Part shown: positions 26,697 through 36,625 of the stretch, piece by piece | How the letters are laid out: every line of letters begins with the position of its first letter | How positions within the stretch are numbered: the first letter of the stretch is position 1 | Origin: Tetranychus cinnabarinus | Taxonomy: Eukaryota > Arthropoda > Arachnida > Trombidiformes > Tetranychidae | NCBI GenBank assembly: GCA_022266195.1 | Contig: WHVY01000002.1 | Coordinates: 14,895,001-14,959,000, forward strand | DNA length: 64,000 nucleotides | Reading direction: 5' to 3' | The notes under the pieces: model-generated | The model's input: only the letters and a program-made list of their open reading frames with translations | Told to the model about the DNA's origin: nothing | The model's database searches: none | Made by a program: the position numbers and the translations under genes

Positions 26697-27850
26697 TACC
26701 TTAATTGTTAAGGAATACCATTATTTAGTCACAATTAGAATGAAATCAAAGTGATAAACAGGAAGGGTGTTAAAGCGGAAACTGAGTTGACTTGTTTTGT
26801 TTTCTCATTGAAGGTGAAAGAATAAAAAAGATGAAAAGAAACAGAAGTCAACAAAAGTTAAGACTCTAGAATGTTTCTTGAGAAAGGAAAGTTCATCAAA
26901 GGTTCAATAGTGAGTATATTATTTTAATTGTAATCATTGTTATGTAAATCATCTCTTCTCTTCCTAAGAATACAATCATCAGCACCAGTTGAAGTTACGT
27001 TTTATTGGCCTCACTCAACCACTTGAAGCCTGTGAATATGAAATGACATTAACTCCATCAACATAATCCAACATAAATCTTCATTATGTATTGTAATATA
27101 TTTTACATTCTGAAAACTTCTCAATGCTTCTCCTCATTTCATTGCAGTTCCCTCTCCCCCTTACCTTAATCAATTTCACAGTCATCGCAATAACAGTAAT
27201 CAAGTCCAGCTAAAGTAAACCGTTGAAACAAGGAGGACAAAAACCTGATCCTGTTATGATGGTGGGAATTTTGATATGATTTTACTTTCCATCAACTCAT
27301 GTTTTTCCTTTTTCTCTTCCTCACCTTGTTTAATATTTTACTCATAAGATGTTCAGTCCAGCGATAACCTTTGGTTTGTTTGGATTTTAGGTTGATTAAG
27401 AGTGGCCATTTTCCTCATCACTGTGTGCCTGTAGCAATTTCAACCAAGATTGAGAATACTTTTTTGGATAATTTGTTTTTTTTCTACTCTTCTTTCTTCT
27501 TAAAATCAGATATGATTAGATAATTGTTTGTCGAGATGATTTGTTGATGCTTAATAGTAACCTGGACACTCTTACTCGTAATCTGTCATCATCCTCAACC
27601 TTTATTTCAACAGCTTTAACAGATTGCACTTTTCGTTTTTCCTTCCATTATTTAAAACTTGACGTGATGGACGGTTTTAGATAATTGTTAAAAAAGATTT
27701 CCGAAAAAAACTGTTTTAGAGAGTAATCAACGAAGAAATATTAAAATTCAAGTCTGGTCTTTTAATTGTCACAAAGATTAAAAATGAATTATCCAAAGTC
27801 CAGGCAAAAGAGTGAGATATTAAAAGCAACAATTCCCTACTTACATCTTT

Positions 27851-28475
27851 CAATTGTTAATGCCATCGCTTGAAGATATCAGTTAAATGAAAAAAAATTG
27901 AATGACAAATTAAGGAAATATGTCATTAAAAGTCTAGAACATTAATTGTTTCAAACAATTTGTTTGATTTCAACTCAATCGTTGAATTTAACTTAAAAAG
28001 TGAATTGTTTATTTCCAACTGTAACGCCATCTAGTATCGAGAATAACCAATAGTAATAGTTAATTCAAGTAACATTTAATCGGTAAATTTTGGACACATT
28101 AGGCGGCCTAGCGCATTCGAGTTTTCTGCATTGATTTATTTAAGTCAAACAGAAATAAATTTAGTTTCACTGCTATGGGGCTGTATTGAGAGGATTATGA
28201 GTAAATCAAGAGTTAGAGAGTTAATTATGTGTATTTCTAGAGATCTTTTTTTTTGAATCACTCAAATCTAGTTGATGCCTCTCTTGATCTTGAAAGTCTC
28301 GAGTAATTGGCCATTTATGTGATCTTTAATAGAGTCAGCTCAAGTGTTGAGCTAGTCAGCAAAGAGCTCAATAATCAACAAAGAAGTAAATTCAAAAACA
28401 AAGAGCAATTTTCTTAACCAATAACCTTAACGCACGATTGGTTCATATTTAATCAGTTAAATTGCAAGAGCAATT
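27851..28475. repeat. 625-bp direct repeat, copy 1
   Basis: Nearly identical to 32020-32648 (about ten differences, including a T-run length change and a few-base indel). Both copies begin CAATTGTTAATGCC. Copy 1 ends in CAATTG, a six-base inverted match to its start. There is no coding frame and no long terminal inverted repeat. It could be a short non-autonomous transposon or a segmental duplication. Confidence 0.9.
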
Positions 28476-29588
28476 GGGAATAATGTAGAAGATGCAGATG
28501 ATTTGATTGATTTGGTGGATGTGGCGGATGTGTCAGATTGGGTGGTGGACAATAAGGTAAAAATACGGTCAAAAAAGTGGTGGAAAAAAGCAGTTCACCT
28601 CTCTACACCTAAATCATTACTCAAAAAACAAAAGTTTTACATGAAATCCTGGTCTAACAATGAACCATAAACCTGAATAACAAAACAGTTTTTCCCCATC
28701 TCTCTCAATGTTATTGAATACGGATTTCACATTTTTCCCCAACCTCTATTTTCATGAATTTCTCAGAGATCTGAATTCTGAGGTTAGGTTTCCTATTTTT
28801 CGTCGTTGTAGTTGAATCAGGGCTATCATACTGCGTATTTATTTTCTTAGAGCCCGCTCAGTTTGGCCACAATCTTGACGCAAAAATTTGATACATTTAC
28901 TTATATTGTATATATGTGTACATAGATTTTACCAGATGAAAGGGGCAAAAAACCTGGAAAAATTTTTGCAGTTAAGTGATTTCTTGGGTTTTGTAGGCGT
29001 AAAAGTATCCCGTTGACCTTTATCAACTTAGGTCTCTTTGTTTTACCGTGAATAACTATTATCTTTGCATTCAAACTTCAATAACACAAAAAAAGAGACT
29101 GCACATGTGGCTGTCGCACATTTTTCAATGGCTCCAAAGACGTCAAATTTCAAAAAAAAACCTTTAAAATTTAGATGTCAGTGTCTTTATCACCTAATGC
29201 AATTTCTTGCAACTAATTAGTGAAAAGTAAGTCAATGATGATTTTAAGAAAAAAAAGTGCAATCGTCATATTTGAATGGTCAAGAATCAATTTTCATTCA
29301 TTGAGTGGTGGACAACTGTAAATGTTAGTGTATGTGGGAGAGAGATTTGAGGGAAAAATTTAGAAGATGCAGAGACAAAGGAAAAGATGAGAAATTTTCT
29401 TTTCTGTTTTTCTGTATTGCCGCACAAGTTTAGGAAGACAGGAAAAAGTATGAAATGAAAAGGAACCAAAACACTTACCCACAAATCATCATGAAATTGT
29501 TTATTGTTCTTGCTCATTTATTCCCCCTTCTCAAAACTCACATCTTCTCCGTTTTTCAACTCATTTTCATCACAATATATGTCTCTAG
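28476..29588. other. Region between repeat copy 1 and the HACD fragment
   Basis: AT-rich. A short acidic frame at about 28484-28557, low in complexity (Asp/Val-rich), ends at a GTAAAA donor-like site, but it has no family resemblance. No upstream exon of the HACD copy (such as a CS/p23 domain exon) was found here. Confidence 0.5.
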
Positions 29589-30343
29589 ATATGTCATTAG
29601 AATTTGTTGGATTCATTTATGTTCTGGTCGTTCTTATTATTCGCTATGCTAAGGAAGGTCCTGGTAAGATTACAAGCAATCGATTTGGACGTCATCTTTG
29701 CTTCTCTTTTGAAGTTGAACAAACCTGATTGACTTTATTGATAAAAATGACTAAACACTTTAAAATACTGAAACTCTCATGATAATGATTTTGATTAGTG
29801 ACTTTTTTAATACACGGTGAAGAGAAAGGGTAAACTCTAAGCAAATGTGGATGAAATAATTTGTTGATGAACATTATGATAGATAAGCAAAAAATCTCAA
29901 GATGCGTTTCAGTATTTTTAATTAATATTTTTCAGTCATTTTTACGAATGAATTTTGTTTTGTGATATTCATACATTGATATTGATATTTCAATTTCAGA
30001 GTCAATGGCTGGATCTTATAAAGCTCTGGGAAGAGTAATGAAATTTTTGCATCTTATGCAAATTCTAGAAGTTCTACATCCTCTATTGGGCTACACTCGA
30101 GGCGAATTTAAAATTCCTTCTCTTCAGATTGGTTTTCGACTATTCATGATTTTTATCATGATCGACTCGGAACCTCGTTTGCAGACCAAACCCGTAGTCT
30201 TCTATTTATTCCTCATTTACTCAATGATGGAGATTATTAAGTGAGGTTTAGTTATGTGGCTAGCAATGAACCGATTGTATTACCAAAGAGTCAGAATGAT
30301 CGGACCCAAGAAGTGGAAAAAAGAGTTCGCAAAGGCTGATTAA
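29589..30343 (+). pseudogene. Truncated 3-hydroxyacyl-CoA dehydratase (HACD/PTPLA) copy
   Basis: HACD enzymes are ER membrane proteins that dehydrate 3-hydroxyacyl-CoA during very-long-chain fatty acid elongation. Two joined exons are recognisable: 29589-29663 and 30000-30244 (split codon G|AG, so ...GP-ESMAGSY...). They match the second and third membrane segments of the family, including QILEVLHPLLG, QIGFRLF and TKPVVFYLF. The frame hits TGA at 30242-30244 just after MMEIIK. In the same frame the next 32 codons resemble the usual HACD C-terminus (YYQR...GPKKWKK) and stop at 30341-30343. About 90-100 residues between these points are absent, including the YPxGxxGE region that holds the catalytic Tyr and Glu. 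The start is also missing. Acceptor and donor sites are intact, so it may still be transcribed. Confidence 0.72.
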
Positions 30344-30415
30344 ATTTATTAATATTTGTATATACAACTCCATGCACCGGTGAACGTGTAATATAATTGC
30401 CTCAAAAATAACGTC

Positions 30416-30421
30416 AATAAA
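30416..30421 (+). terminator. Poly(A) signal after the HACD fragment
   Basis: AATAAA about 73 bases after the final in-frame stop of the HACD copy. It is consistent with a 3' end inherited from a functional gene. Confidence 0.4.
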
Positions 30422-30577
30422 GCAAATTTAAACGAAATTTCTATCATGAACATCACTGTCAATCATTTCTCGCTGTTTCGAGATCTTGTTCAGAGATGAA
30501 ATTGAAAATTAAACTCTGGATATATAAAGATGCGAAACAGTCAATCAATATACCAAGATAAACGGGCAAAATAGAGT

Positions 30578-31821
30578 TTATTTGTCAACAGATAACGAAC
30601 CATTTGACTGAGCAATTGACTTTGACTCATTGAAATTTTCATTGGCATCGGAAGTAGAAAAATTTAAAGAAATAATTTCTTTCTCATTATGTTCTAATGA
30701 ATCTGATTGACCTGTTATATCCCCAAGTGTAGATTTTAAAAAAGACGGTTCAATACTCGAATTCAGAGAAGCAGAGCTAAATGGAGAGAGTAATCCACTT
30801 TTATCACTCAATGAGATATCGCCTAACAAGGATTCATTCAACAGGGATTCGTCTTCTTCTTTGATGGTTGAGTAGTTGGAGTCAGGTTCCGATACTAGAT
30901 TAATCCCATTAGAGTCCCACTCAAGGCTTGGTGTTTGTGAGGTTTCATCTTTATCATTAATAATCATTGAATCACAATTGGTTTCTTCTCCCAATGAAAT
31001 ACTGTCTCCTGCGATTGATAACAGTTTAGGTTCGATTCTACGTAGTGTCGCAACATCAGCATTCATTTCGCCTACAGATTCTGCTAGGTTTCCAGCTTGA
31101 TGCAAGAGTTGCTCCAACTTAGCAACCATACCTTCTCCAATCACGCTAGACTGAGAGGTCATTGAAAAGGAACGTTAAGTTAAGTAATTATCTACTGATC
31201 CTGTAGTTGTTTCTCCTTCTAACTCAGAGACATCCAATGGAGATGAGCAAGGTGTGGACGGACAAACGTCTAAACTACAATTTGTAGTACTAGGCGAATC
31301 ATTAGAGAGCATGGATGTTTCCTTTATACTATTCTTCTTATTATCAATGGAAATCGATGCATCAAGATCAGAAGTAGAGTTTATAGTGGCATCTTGATTT
31401 ATCTGAAGCCGGGCTCAAAACAACTTGCGGCTCAGTTTCCTCATTAGTTTCATCTATTGTTTTATTTTCAATTTTTCCATTAGCTTGATTTGTATCCAAT
31501 TCATCAGGTTTAAAGTTTTCATTGGGATAAGAGTCTTCATCAGTTTTAGGTTCTTTTTCGGGTTTGGAGTCTTGATCGGATTTAGTGTCTTCGCCGGGTT
31601 TAGTGTCTTCATTGGGTTTGGAGTTTTCACCGGGTTTGGAGTTTTCACCAAGCTGTCTTTGTAATTCTTCTTTTGGTGGTAGCTGTTCCGAATCAAGTGG
31701 CTGAAAAATTTCTTTAGATATATCTGAGGAAGACTTGTCTGTTTTCTTGTCTGTCATCATATTGGCCTGATGAACATAGAATAATGTTGAAAACGATGAA
31801 TATTGAGAACTAAGACTTACC
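30578..31821 (-). CDS. Low-complexity acidic protein of unknown function
   Basis: Three exons by splice sites: a 5' UTR exon ending at 31821 (strong GTAAGT donor), exon 31766-31196 with tandem ATGs at 31760 and 31757, and exon 31150-30578 ending in a stop. The N-terminal part holds eight hexapeptide units of the form G/N/D-E-N/D-S/T-K-P. The last exon (191 codons) starts with a helical stretch (GMVAKLEQLLHQAGNLAESV) and then becomes Ser/Glu/Asp-rich. The frame from the ATG closes at 31368-31370. A second frame, open from about 31405, is the one that joins the last exon in phase through a 45-nt intron. So either a very short intron, an unrecognised splice or a frameshift lies near 31405-31427. 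No domain recognised. It may be a decaying gene, since it sits between the two 625-bp repeats. Confidence 0.5.
31507..31650 (-). repeat. Eight 18-bp coding repeats (hexapeptide units)
   Basis: Exactly 144 bp divides into eight 18-bp units of the GGTTTGGAGTTTTCACCG type on the plus strand. The two units nearest 31650 are almost identical and the others progressively diverged. On the minus strand they encode acidic hexapeptides ending in Lys-Pro. The gradient of divergence suggests recent expansion at the N-terminal-coding end. Confidence 0.88.
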
Positions 31822-32019
31822 AAACTTCATGTGAAATCGAATGAGATGCAAAAATAATAGTCAGAAGAATGTAAGTTGTGTTCAAGTAAAGCAACAAAAA
31901 ATTGATAGAATCAGTTTATCAGTTCACTTTAACAGTGATCCTGACAGGTCTGTCTAATTGATGTAATTATTGTGACAACAATTAATGAAGCAGACAGGCA
32001 GAAACAATATTCAGATCCA

Positions 32020-32648
32020 CAATTGTTAATGCCATCGCTTGAAGATATCAGTTAAATGAAAAAAAATTGAATGACAAATTAAGGAAATATGTCATTAAAA
32101 GTCTAGAACATTAATTGTTTCAAACAATTTGTTTGATTTCAACTCAATCGTTGAATTTAACTTAAAAAGTCAATTGTTTATTTCCAACTGTAACGCCATC
32201 TAGTATCGAGAATAACCAATAGTAATAGTTAATTCAAGTAACATTTAATCGGTAAATTTTGGGCACATTAGGCGGCCTAGCGCATTCGAGTTTTCTGCAT
32301 TGATTTATTTAAGTCAAACAGAAATAAATTTAGTTTCACTGCTATGGGACTGTATTGAGAGGATTATGAGTAAATCAAGAGTTAGAGAGTTAATTATGTG
32401 TATTTCTAGAGATCTTTTTTTGAATCACTCAAATCTAATTGAGATGATGCCTCTCTTGATCTTGAAAGTCTCGAGTAATTGGCCATTTATGTGATCTTTA
32501 AAAGAGTCAGCTCAAGTGTTGAGCTAGTCAGCAAAGAGCTCAATAATCAACAAAGAAGTAAATTCAAAAGCAAAGAGCAATTTTCTTAACCAATAACCTT
32601 AACGCACGATTGGTTCATATTTAATCCGTTAAATTGCAAGAGCCAATT
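32020..32648. repeat. 625-bp direct repeat, copy 2
   Basis: Second copy of the 27851-28475 sequence in the same orientation, about 4.17 kb away. Its right edge is 181 bp before the P450 start codon, so it may contribute to the P450 promoter region. The right junction reads GAGCCAATTCC instead of GAGCAATTGGG. No target-site duplication is obvious. Confidence 0.9.
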
Positions 32649-32829
32649 CCAAATGTTGATTAAGTCAATCATTGTCTTATGCGCAGCCATAAAGAGTTGA
32701 AGATTTCCAAGGTTGCCAATTTGTTACATAAAGTTGTCAAGTCTCTGTTTAAAATTAATAGAAGAGATTTGAGCTTTAGAAGGTCAATTTTTTACTCAAC
32801 ATTTAATATTTTATGTTTCAATTTTAAAA

Positions 32830-34389
32830 ATGTTAATAAAATCTGTATCATTAGTTCCTCGATCAGTGATTTCCCACTATCCAAAAGTTTGTATACCATT
32901 GACCTCCCTTTTGGTTGGATGGGGATTAGTCTGGCTGGCTAAAGCTGTTCGTAAATCTATCAAACGTCGTGGTGAATTGCCTTCTGGACCATGGGGTCTT
33001 CCTTTGCTTGGATATTTACCCTTCATGAAGAAACACACATATCTACAATTCGATGAACTGGCCAAAAAATATGGACCATTATTTCGTTTAAAATTGGGAG
33101 GATGCAACGTTATTGTTGTCAGTGAATGGTCTCATGTTAAAGATGCATTTGCAAATGACGCTTTACTCGCACGACCAGAACAAACTCTGTTCCCAGGTAT
33201 TATTGATCATTTATCTATTCTTGAAATGTCTGGTGAGGACTGGAAAGAACATCGTCGTTTATCAATGCAGATCCTTCGCTCAATTGGTTTAACTAAAAGC
33301 ACCTTGGAGATTAAGGTTAAAGAAGAGATCAACAAATTTCTGGAGCTTCTCGGTGAGAGCAAACCCGTTGACTTTGGTGAAATAATTGGTCGTTCAGTTT
33401 CTAACAACATTACTATCCTTGTTTTTGGACATACCTACGACTACGATGATCCAGCAAAGACGGAGTTGGATGAACACATTAACACTGTTTTCCGTGAATA
33501 TCAATTTGCAGGACTTCTTGCTTTTGCTCCTTGGTTGGCAAAAATTTACATTGCTTTGGGTAAAGGCAATTTGGATCGTATCGCTGAAGCTGTCTTATAT
33601 GGTGATAAATTTGTTCAACTTGAAGTGGATAAACATCGAGCAGAGCTTAACTTAGATTCTGATCCTGTTGACTATATTGATGGTTTTCTTAAAGAAATGG
33701 CAAAAAGAGAAGAAAAAAGAATCCCTGAAGGAACATTCAATTTGGAAGTGTTGAAGCGAAATGTAGTCGCCTTTTATGGAGGTGGAATTGAAACAGTAGC
33801 AAGTACAATGATGTGGATAATGTATTACTTGGTGAGCTACCCTGACACGCAAATCAATATCAGACAAGAGATAGCACAGGCAATTGGTTTCAGCAGGCAG
33901 CCAGAGTATTCTGATCGGTCAAGAATGCCCTACACAATGGCTTTTATCAATGAAGTACATCGTATGGGCTCAGTTCTTGCAGTCAATTTGCTGAGACGTG
34001 CCTCAAAAGATACATATGTTGGAAAATATCTGATTCCCAAGGATACTTATGTGCTCTTCAACTTCTGGTCTGTCCATCGTGATCCTAAACTATTTAAAGA
34101 TCCGGAAACGTTTGATCCAACTCGATTTTTATCTAAAGATGGAACTCAACTTCTTAAAGTACCTCATCTGGTACCCTTTAGTGGTGGTAAACGAATCTGT
34201 CCTGGTGAAAGTTTAGCCAGCATGGAATTATTTTTATATGTAACTTTTATTATTCAAAAATTTAAAATAAAAGTACAGCCAGGATCCGTACTATCATCTG
34301 AGGCTGAATTTGGTGTTGCGAGACGACCAGCTAATTCACCACCATTAATCTTTGAAGAAGTCGGTGAATGTTCTTGCGCTCATGATTGA
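32830..34389 (+). CDS. Cytochrome P450, CYP2 clan, intronless
   Basis: A 519-residue microsomal haem-thiolate monooxygenase in a single exon. An N-terminal hydrophobic anchor (about residues 20-40) is followed by a basic stop-transfer and a proline-rich hinge (PSGPWGLPLLG). Further landmarks are W138-x3-R142 (C helix), a GGIET I-helix motif with Glu321-Thr322, ExxR at Glu375/Arg378, PTRF, and the haem loop FSGGKRICPG with ligand Cys457. All hallmark residues are present and the length is normal. The hinge and haem loop fit the CYP2 clan. In spider mites intronless CYP2-clan genes (CYP392) are expanded and linked to xenobiotic metabolism; assignment to that family is inference. The upstream repeat copy 2 ends 181 bp before the ATG. 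Confidence 0.95.
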   Translation: MLIKSVSLVPRSVISHYPKVCIPLTSLLVGWGLVWLAKAVRKSIKRRGELPSGPWGLPLLGYLPFMKKHTYLQFDELAKKYGPLFRLKLGGCNVIVVSEWSHVKDAFANDALLARPEQTLFPGIIDHLSILEMSGEDWKEHRRLSMQILRSIGLTKSTLEIKVKEEINKFLELLGESKPVDFGEIIGRSVSNNITILVFGHTYDYDDPAKTELDEHINTVFREYQFAGLLAFAPWLAKIYIALGKGNLDRIAEAVLYGDKFVQLEVDKHRAELNLDSDPVDYIDGFLKEMAKREEKRIPEGTFNLEVLKRNVVAFYGGGIETVASTMMWIMYYLVSYPDTQINIRQEIAQAIGFSRQPEYSDRSRMPYTMAFINEVHRMGSVLAVNLLRRASKDTYVGKYLIPKDTYVLFNFWSVHRDPKLFKDPETFDPTRFLSKDGTQLLKVPHLVPFSGGKRICPGESLASMELFLYVTFIIQKFKIKVQPGSVLSSEAEFGVARRPANSPPLIFEEVGECSCAHD

Positions 34390-34501
34390 ATTTTTTGTTA
34401 TTCAACAGATATTTATAACCTCTTCTTATTCTGAAATTACTCTATTTTTAATACTCTCATTGCAAATTTTATTTCAAGGGTTGATTAACCTTTTAAATTT
34501 T

Positions 34502-34507
34502 AATAAA
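34502..34507 (+). terminator. Poly(A) signal of the P450 gene
   Basis: AATAAA 113 bases after the P450 stop, in AT-rich sequence. Confidence 0.5.
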
Positions 34508-35362
34508 CATTGATTTCAAAATTGAGCCTGAATGGTGTTTAAATAGATTATGTTGATTGATTAAGTTCAATGGTTGTACCTACTTTTGTAAATTTTTGTT
34601 TGAGATCATTAAAATCATTGTTTAAAAGAGTAAAATTTACATGGACTAATTGCTAGTTTAAAAAATTTCCAGTTGATAAGGAAATAGAAAGTTTCTCGAA
34701 AATCAACCTTGAAAAGTCTTGAATTTAAATTATTTCATATCATGAGTTTTATTTATTTTAACGTACGTCAGGCTGAATTGAAAATTTTAACTTGTTCTTG
34801 TTCTTGAATGAAATTTATGTCAGATAACAGATAGATTCAATAAGAGTTAAGCTTGAGAAGTTTATCTAAATTATCACCCAAATTACTCAACATCAACTCT
34901 TATGATTTAATATTGACAAAGCATTCAGGGTTTCATCTGATTTAGTTGAAATACTTTCTGACTACAGACATGAAAACGAAAGCATATGAAAGCACAAGAA
35001 TTAGAAGCGTCTTCTGAAATAATTTTGAAAAAGATTGGTAAAATTTTACATTGTAAATTATATTTTTATATAATAAATCTCAGGTTTGATGATAGAACAA
35101 CTAACAAGATTGGTTACAAAGATATCAGGCTAACAACTATAATAGTTTATGGCTAACTAAAGATAACTTTAATGAATAAACATTTTTTTAATAATTTTCC
35201 TTTGTAATTACTGAAACGATTTCAGTTGATTACATTATCATCTGTCTCCTTTACATTCTATTTCACTGGGATTTGTTTTTTTAGAAAAAAACTCATATGC
35301 ATGTTGTTGGCAGCATTGGAATCAGGCTTTAATTTGGTTCATTTTATGAAATTCCGGAAATT
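34508..35362. other. Convergent intergenic region, P450 to VDAC
   Basis: AT-rich 3' flanks of two converging genes. It contains a triple CTTGTT run at about 34794-34806. No gene seen. Confidence 0.6.
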
Positions 35363-36625
35363 CTAGGCAGCCAATTCCAAGCCCATACCAAGCTTGTGAC
35401 CTCCAGAGTTGAAATTTTTACCATCAATGGAAGCACAAAGTGTTAGCAAAACACCAGGTCGTAGACGATGAGTGAGTCCAAGACCAATAGTTCCGCTATT
35501 GTTTACTTTAGCTTTAACAGATGTTTCACTGTCAAGTTTGTAGATACATCCAAGACCGAATCGAGTGGAATTATTGTCAGTTGACCAGGCTAGGGAAATA
35601 CCACTTTCCAATTGATCATTTACACGTTGGTAAACTGTACTAGTGGCTTCTTTTCCATCGGCACTTTTGAAAAAAATTAAATCAAGAAAATTAGTCTCAA
35701 GTTTGATGCAACACGTTTCATATAGATGAACCTACAGATTTGTTGTCCAATTAAATTCAGGTGTTTGATATCCAACGGCAATGTTGTTTCGTTTGATTGC
35801 ATTTTTAGATGGGTCAAAAGAAAGCTGGGCACCTCCCAACCATGATTGGAATCTATAAGAAATTTGAGAAATTTAATTTCATCATGATTTGAGCTTAGAG
35901 GTGAAAAACAGCTGGTCAATGTATAGAATAATTTGTAATATCTTGATACCAACCTAACAACTCCAGCTCCATGTACTATAAAACCACCGTGATCCAAATC
36001 AACATCACCATTAAGATGTAATGCATCAGTTTTATATGAAGTTTTGATGACTCCTGACTTTTTACCAGACAATGGGGTGAATGATCCATTGAAACCAAGT
36101 TTAAGACCCTTAGCAAATTGATCATCTACGGTAAGCTCGGTGGATAAAACATTATCAGTGGTCCATTTTTCCTTCATTGTTAGTCCATAATCTGGAAGAA
36201 AATGTTTGGTTTCCAAATTCGCAGCAATGTTGCCAGTTCCTGTGTTTGAAGTTCCACTAACATTGAACTCGACTTTATTTTGAGTTTTAGTCTTGAAGTC
36301 AAGTTTAACAACACCAAGATCTGAATAAAATAAAGAAGCAAAACATGTGAGACAAAACAAAATATGTGACAAGTCACAAAATTTGGTGTGGTTTGTTAAA
36401 TATTGGATGCCTAAAATACTTGAAATGGAAGTGCAAACTTGATCAAAATTTAATCACAATTAATTCATAACTATTGCCAATCAAACGTTAATACTGTGCA
36501 AAGAATTTTTGAAGGTCAAATTGAAGATTCAAAGAGACAGATTACATAAGAAACTACTTACGGTAATTTTTGTTGAACAAATCTTTGGCTTGTTTGCCCA
36601 AATCAGCGAAACATGGAGTAGTCAT
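35363..36625 (-). CDS. VDAC: Voltage-dependent anion channel (mitochondrial porin)
   Basis: A beta-barrel channel of the mitochondrial outer membrane that passes ATP, ADP and other metabolites. Exons: 36625-36562 (ATG start), 36320-35954, 35852-35736, 35663-35363. The splice phases (1, 2, 2) join cleanly and give 849 nt including the stop, hence 282 residues, the usual length of animal VDACs. Recognisable parts are the N-terminal helix (FADLGKQAKDLFNKNYHLG), the GLK motif (KGLKLGF), and the C-terminal strands KVNNSGTIGLGLTHRLRPG and GGHKLGMGLELAA. The donor of exon 2 is weak (GTTGGT). The donor of exon 3 must be the GTAGGT inside an apparent TAG; reading through that point would give a false stop. 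Any 5' UTR exon lies further right and was not identified. Confidence 0.95.

Larger units (their letters stand above)
25388..27850. other. Upstream region of Dok
   Basis: This should include the Dok promoter and 5' UTR (minus strand). No TATA box or initiator is clear enough to call. It contains a pyrimidine-rich tract and one 54-codon frame, listed separately. The remainder is AT-rich with nothing recognised. Confidence 0.55.

Noticed and set aside
28476..28560. Asp/Val-rich open stretch before a GTAAAA site
   Set aside because: Low-complexity GGTGGAT-type repeats explain it; there is no matching upstream exon or family.
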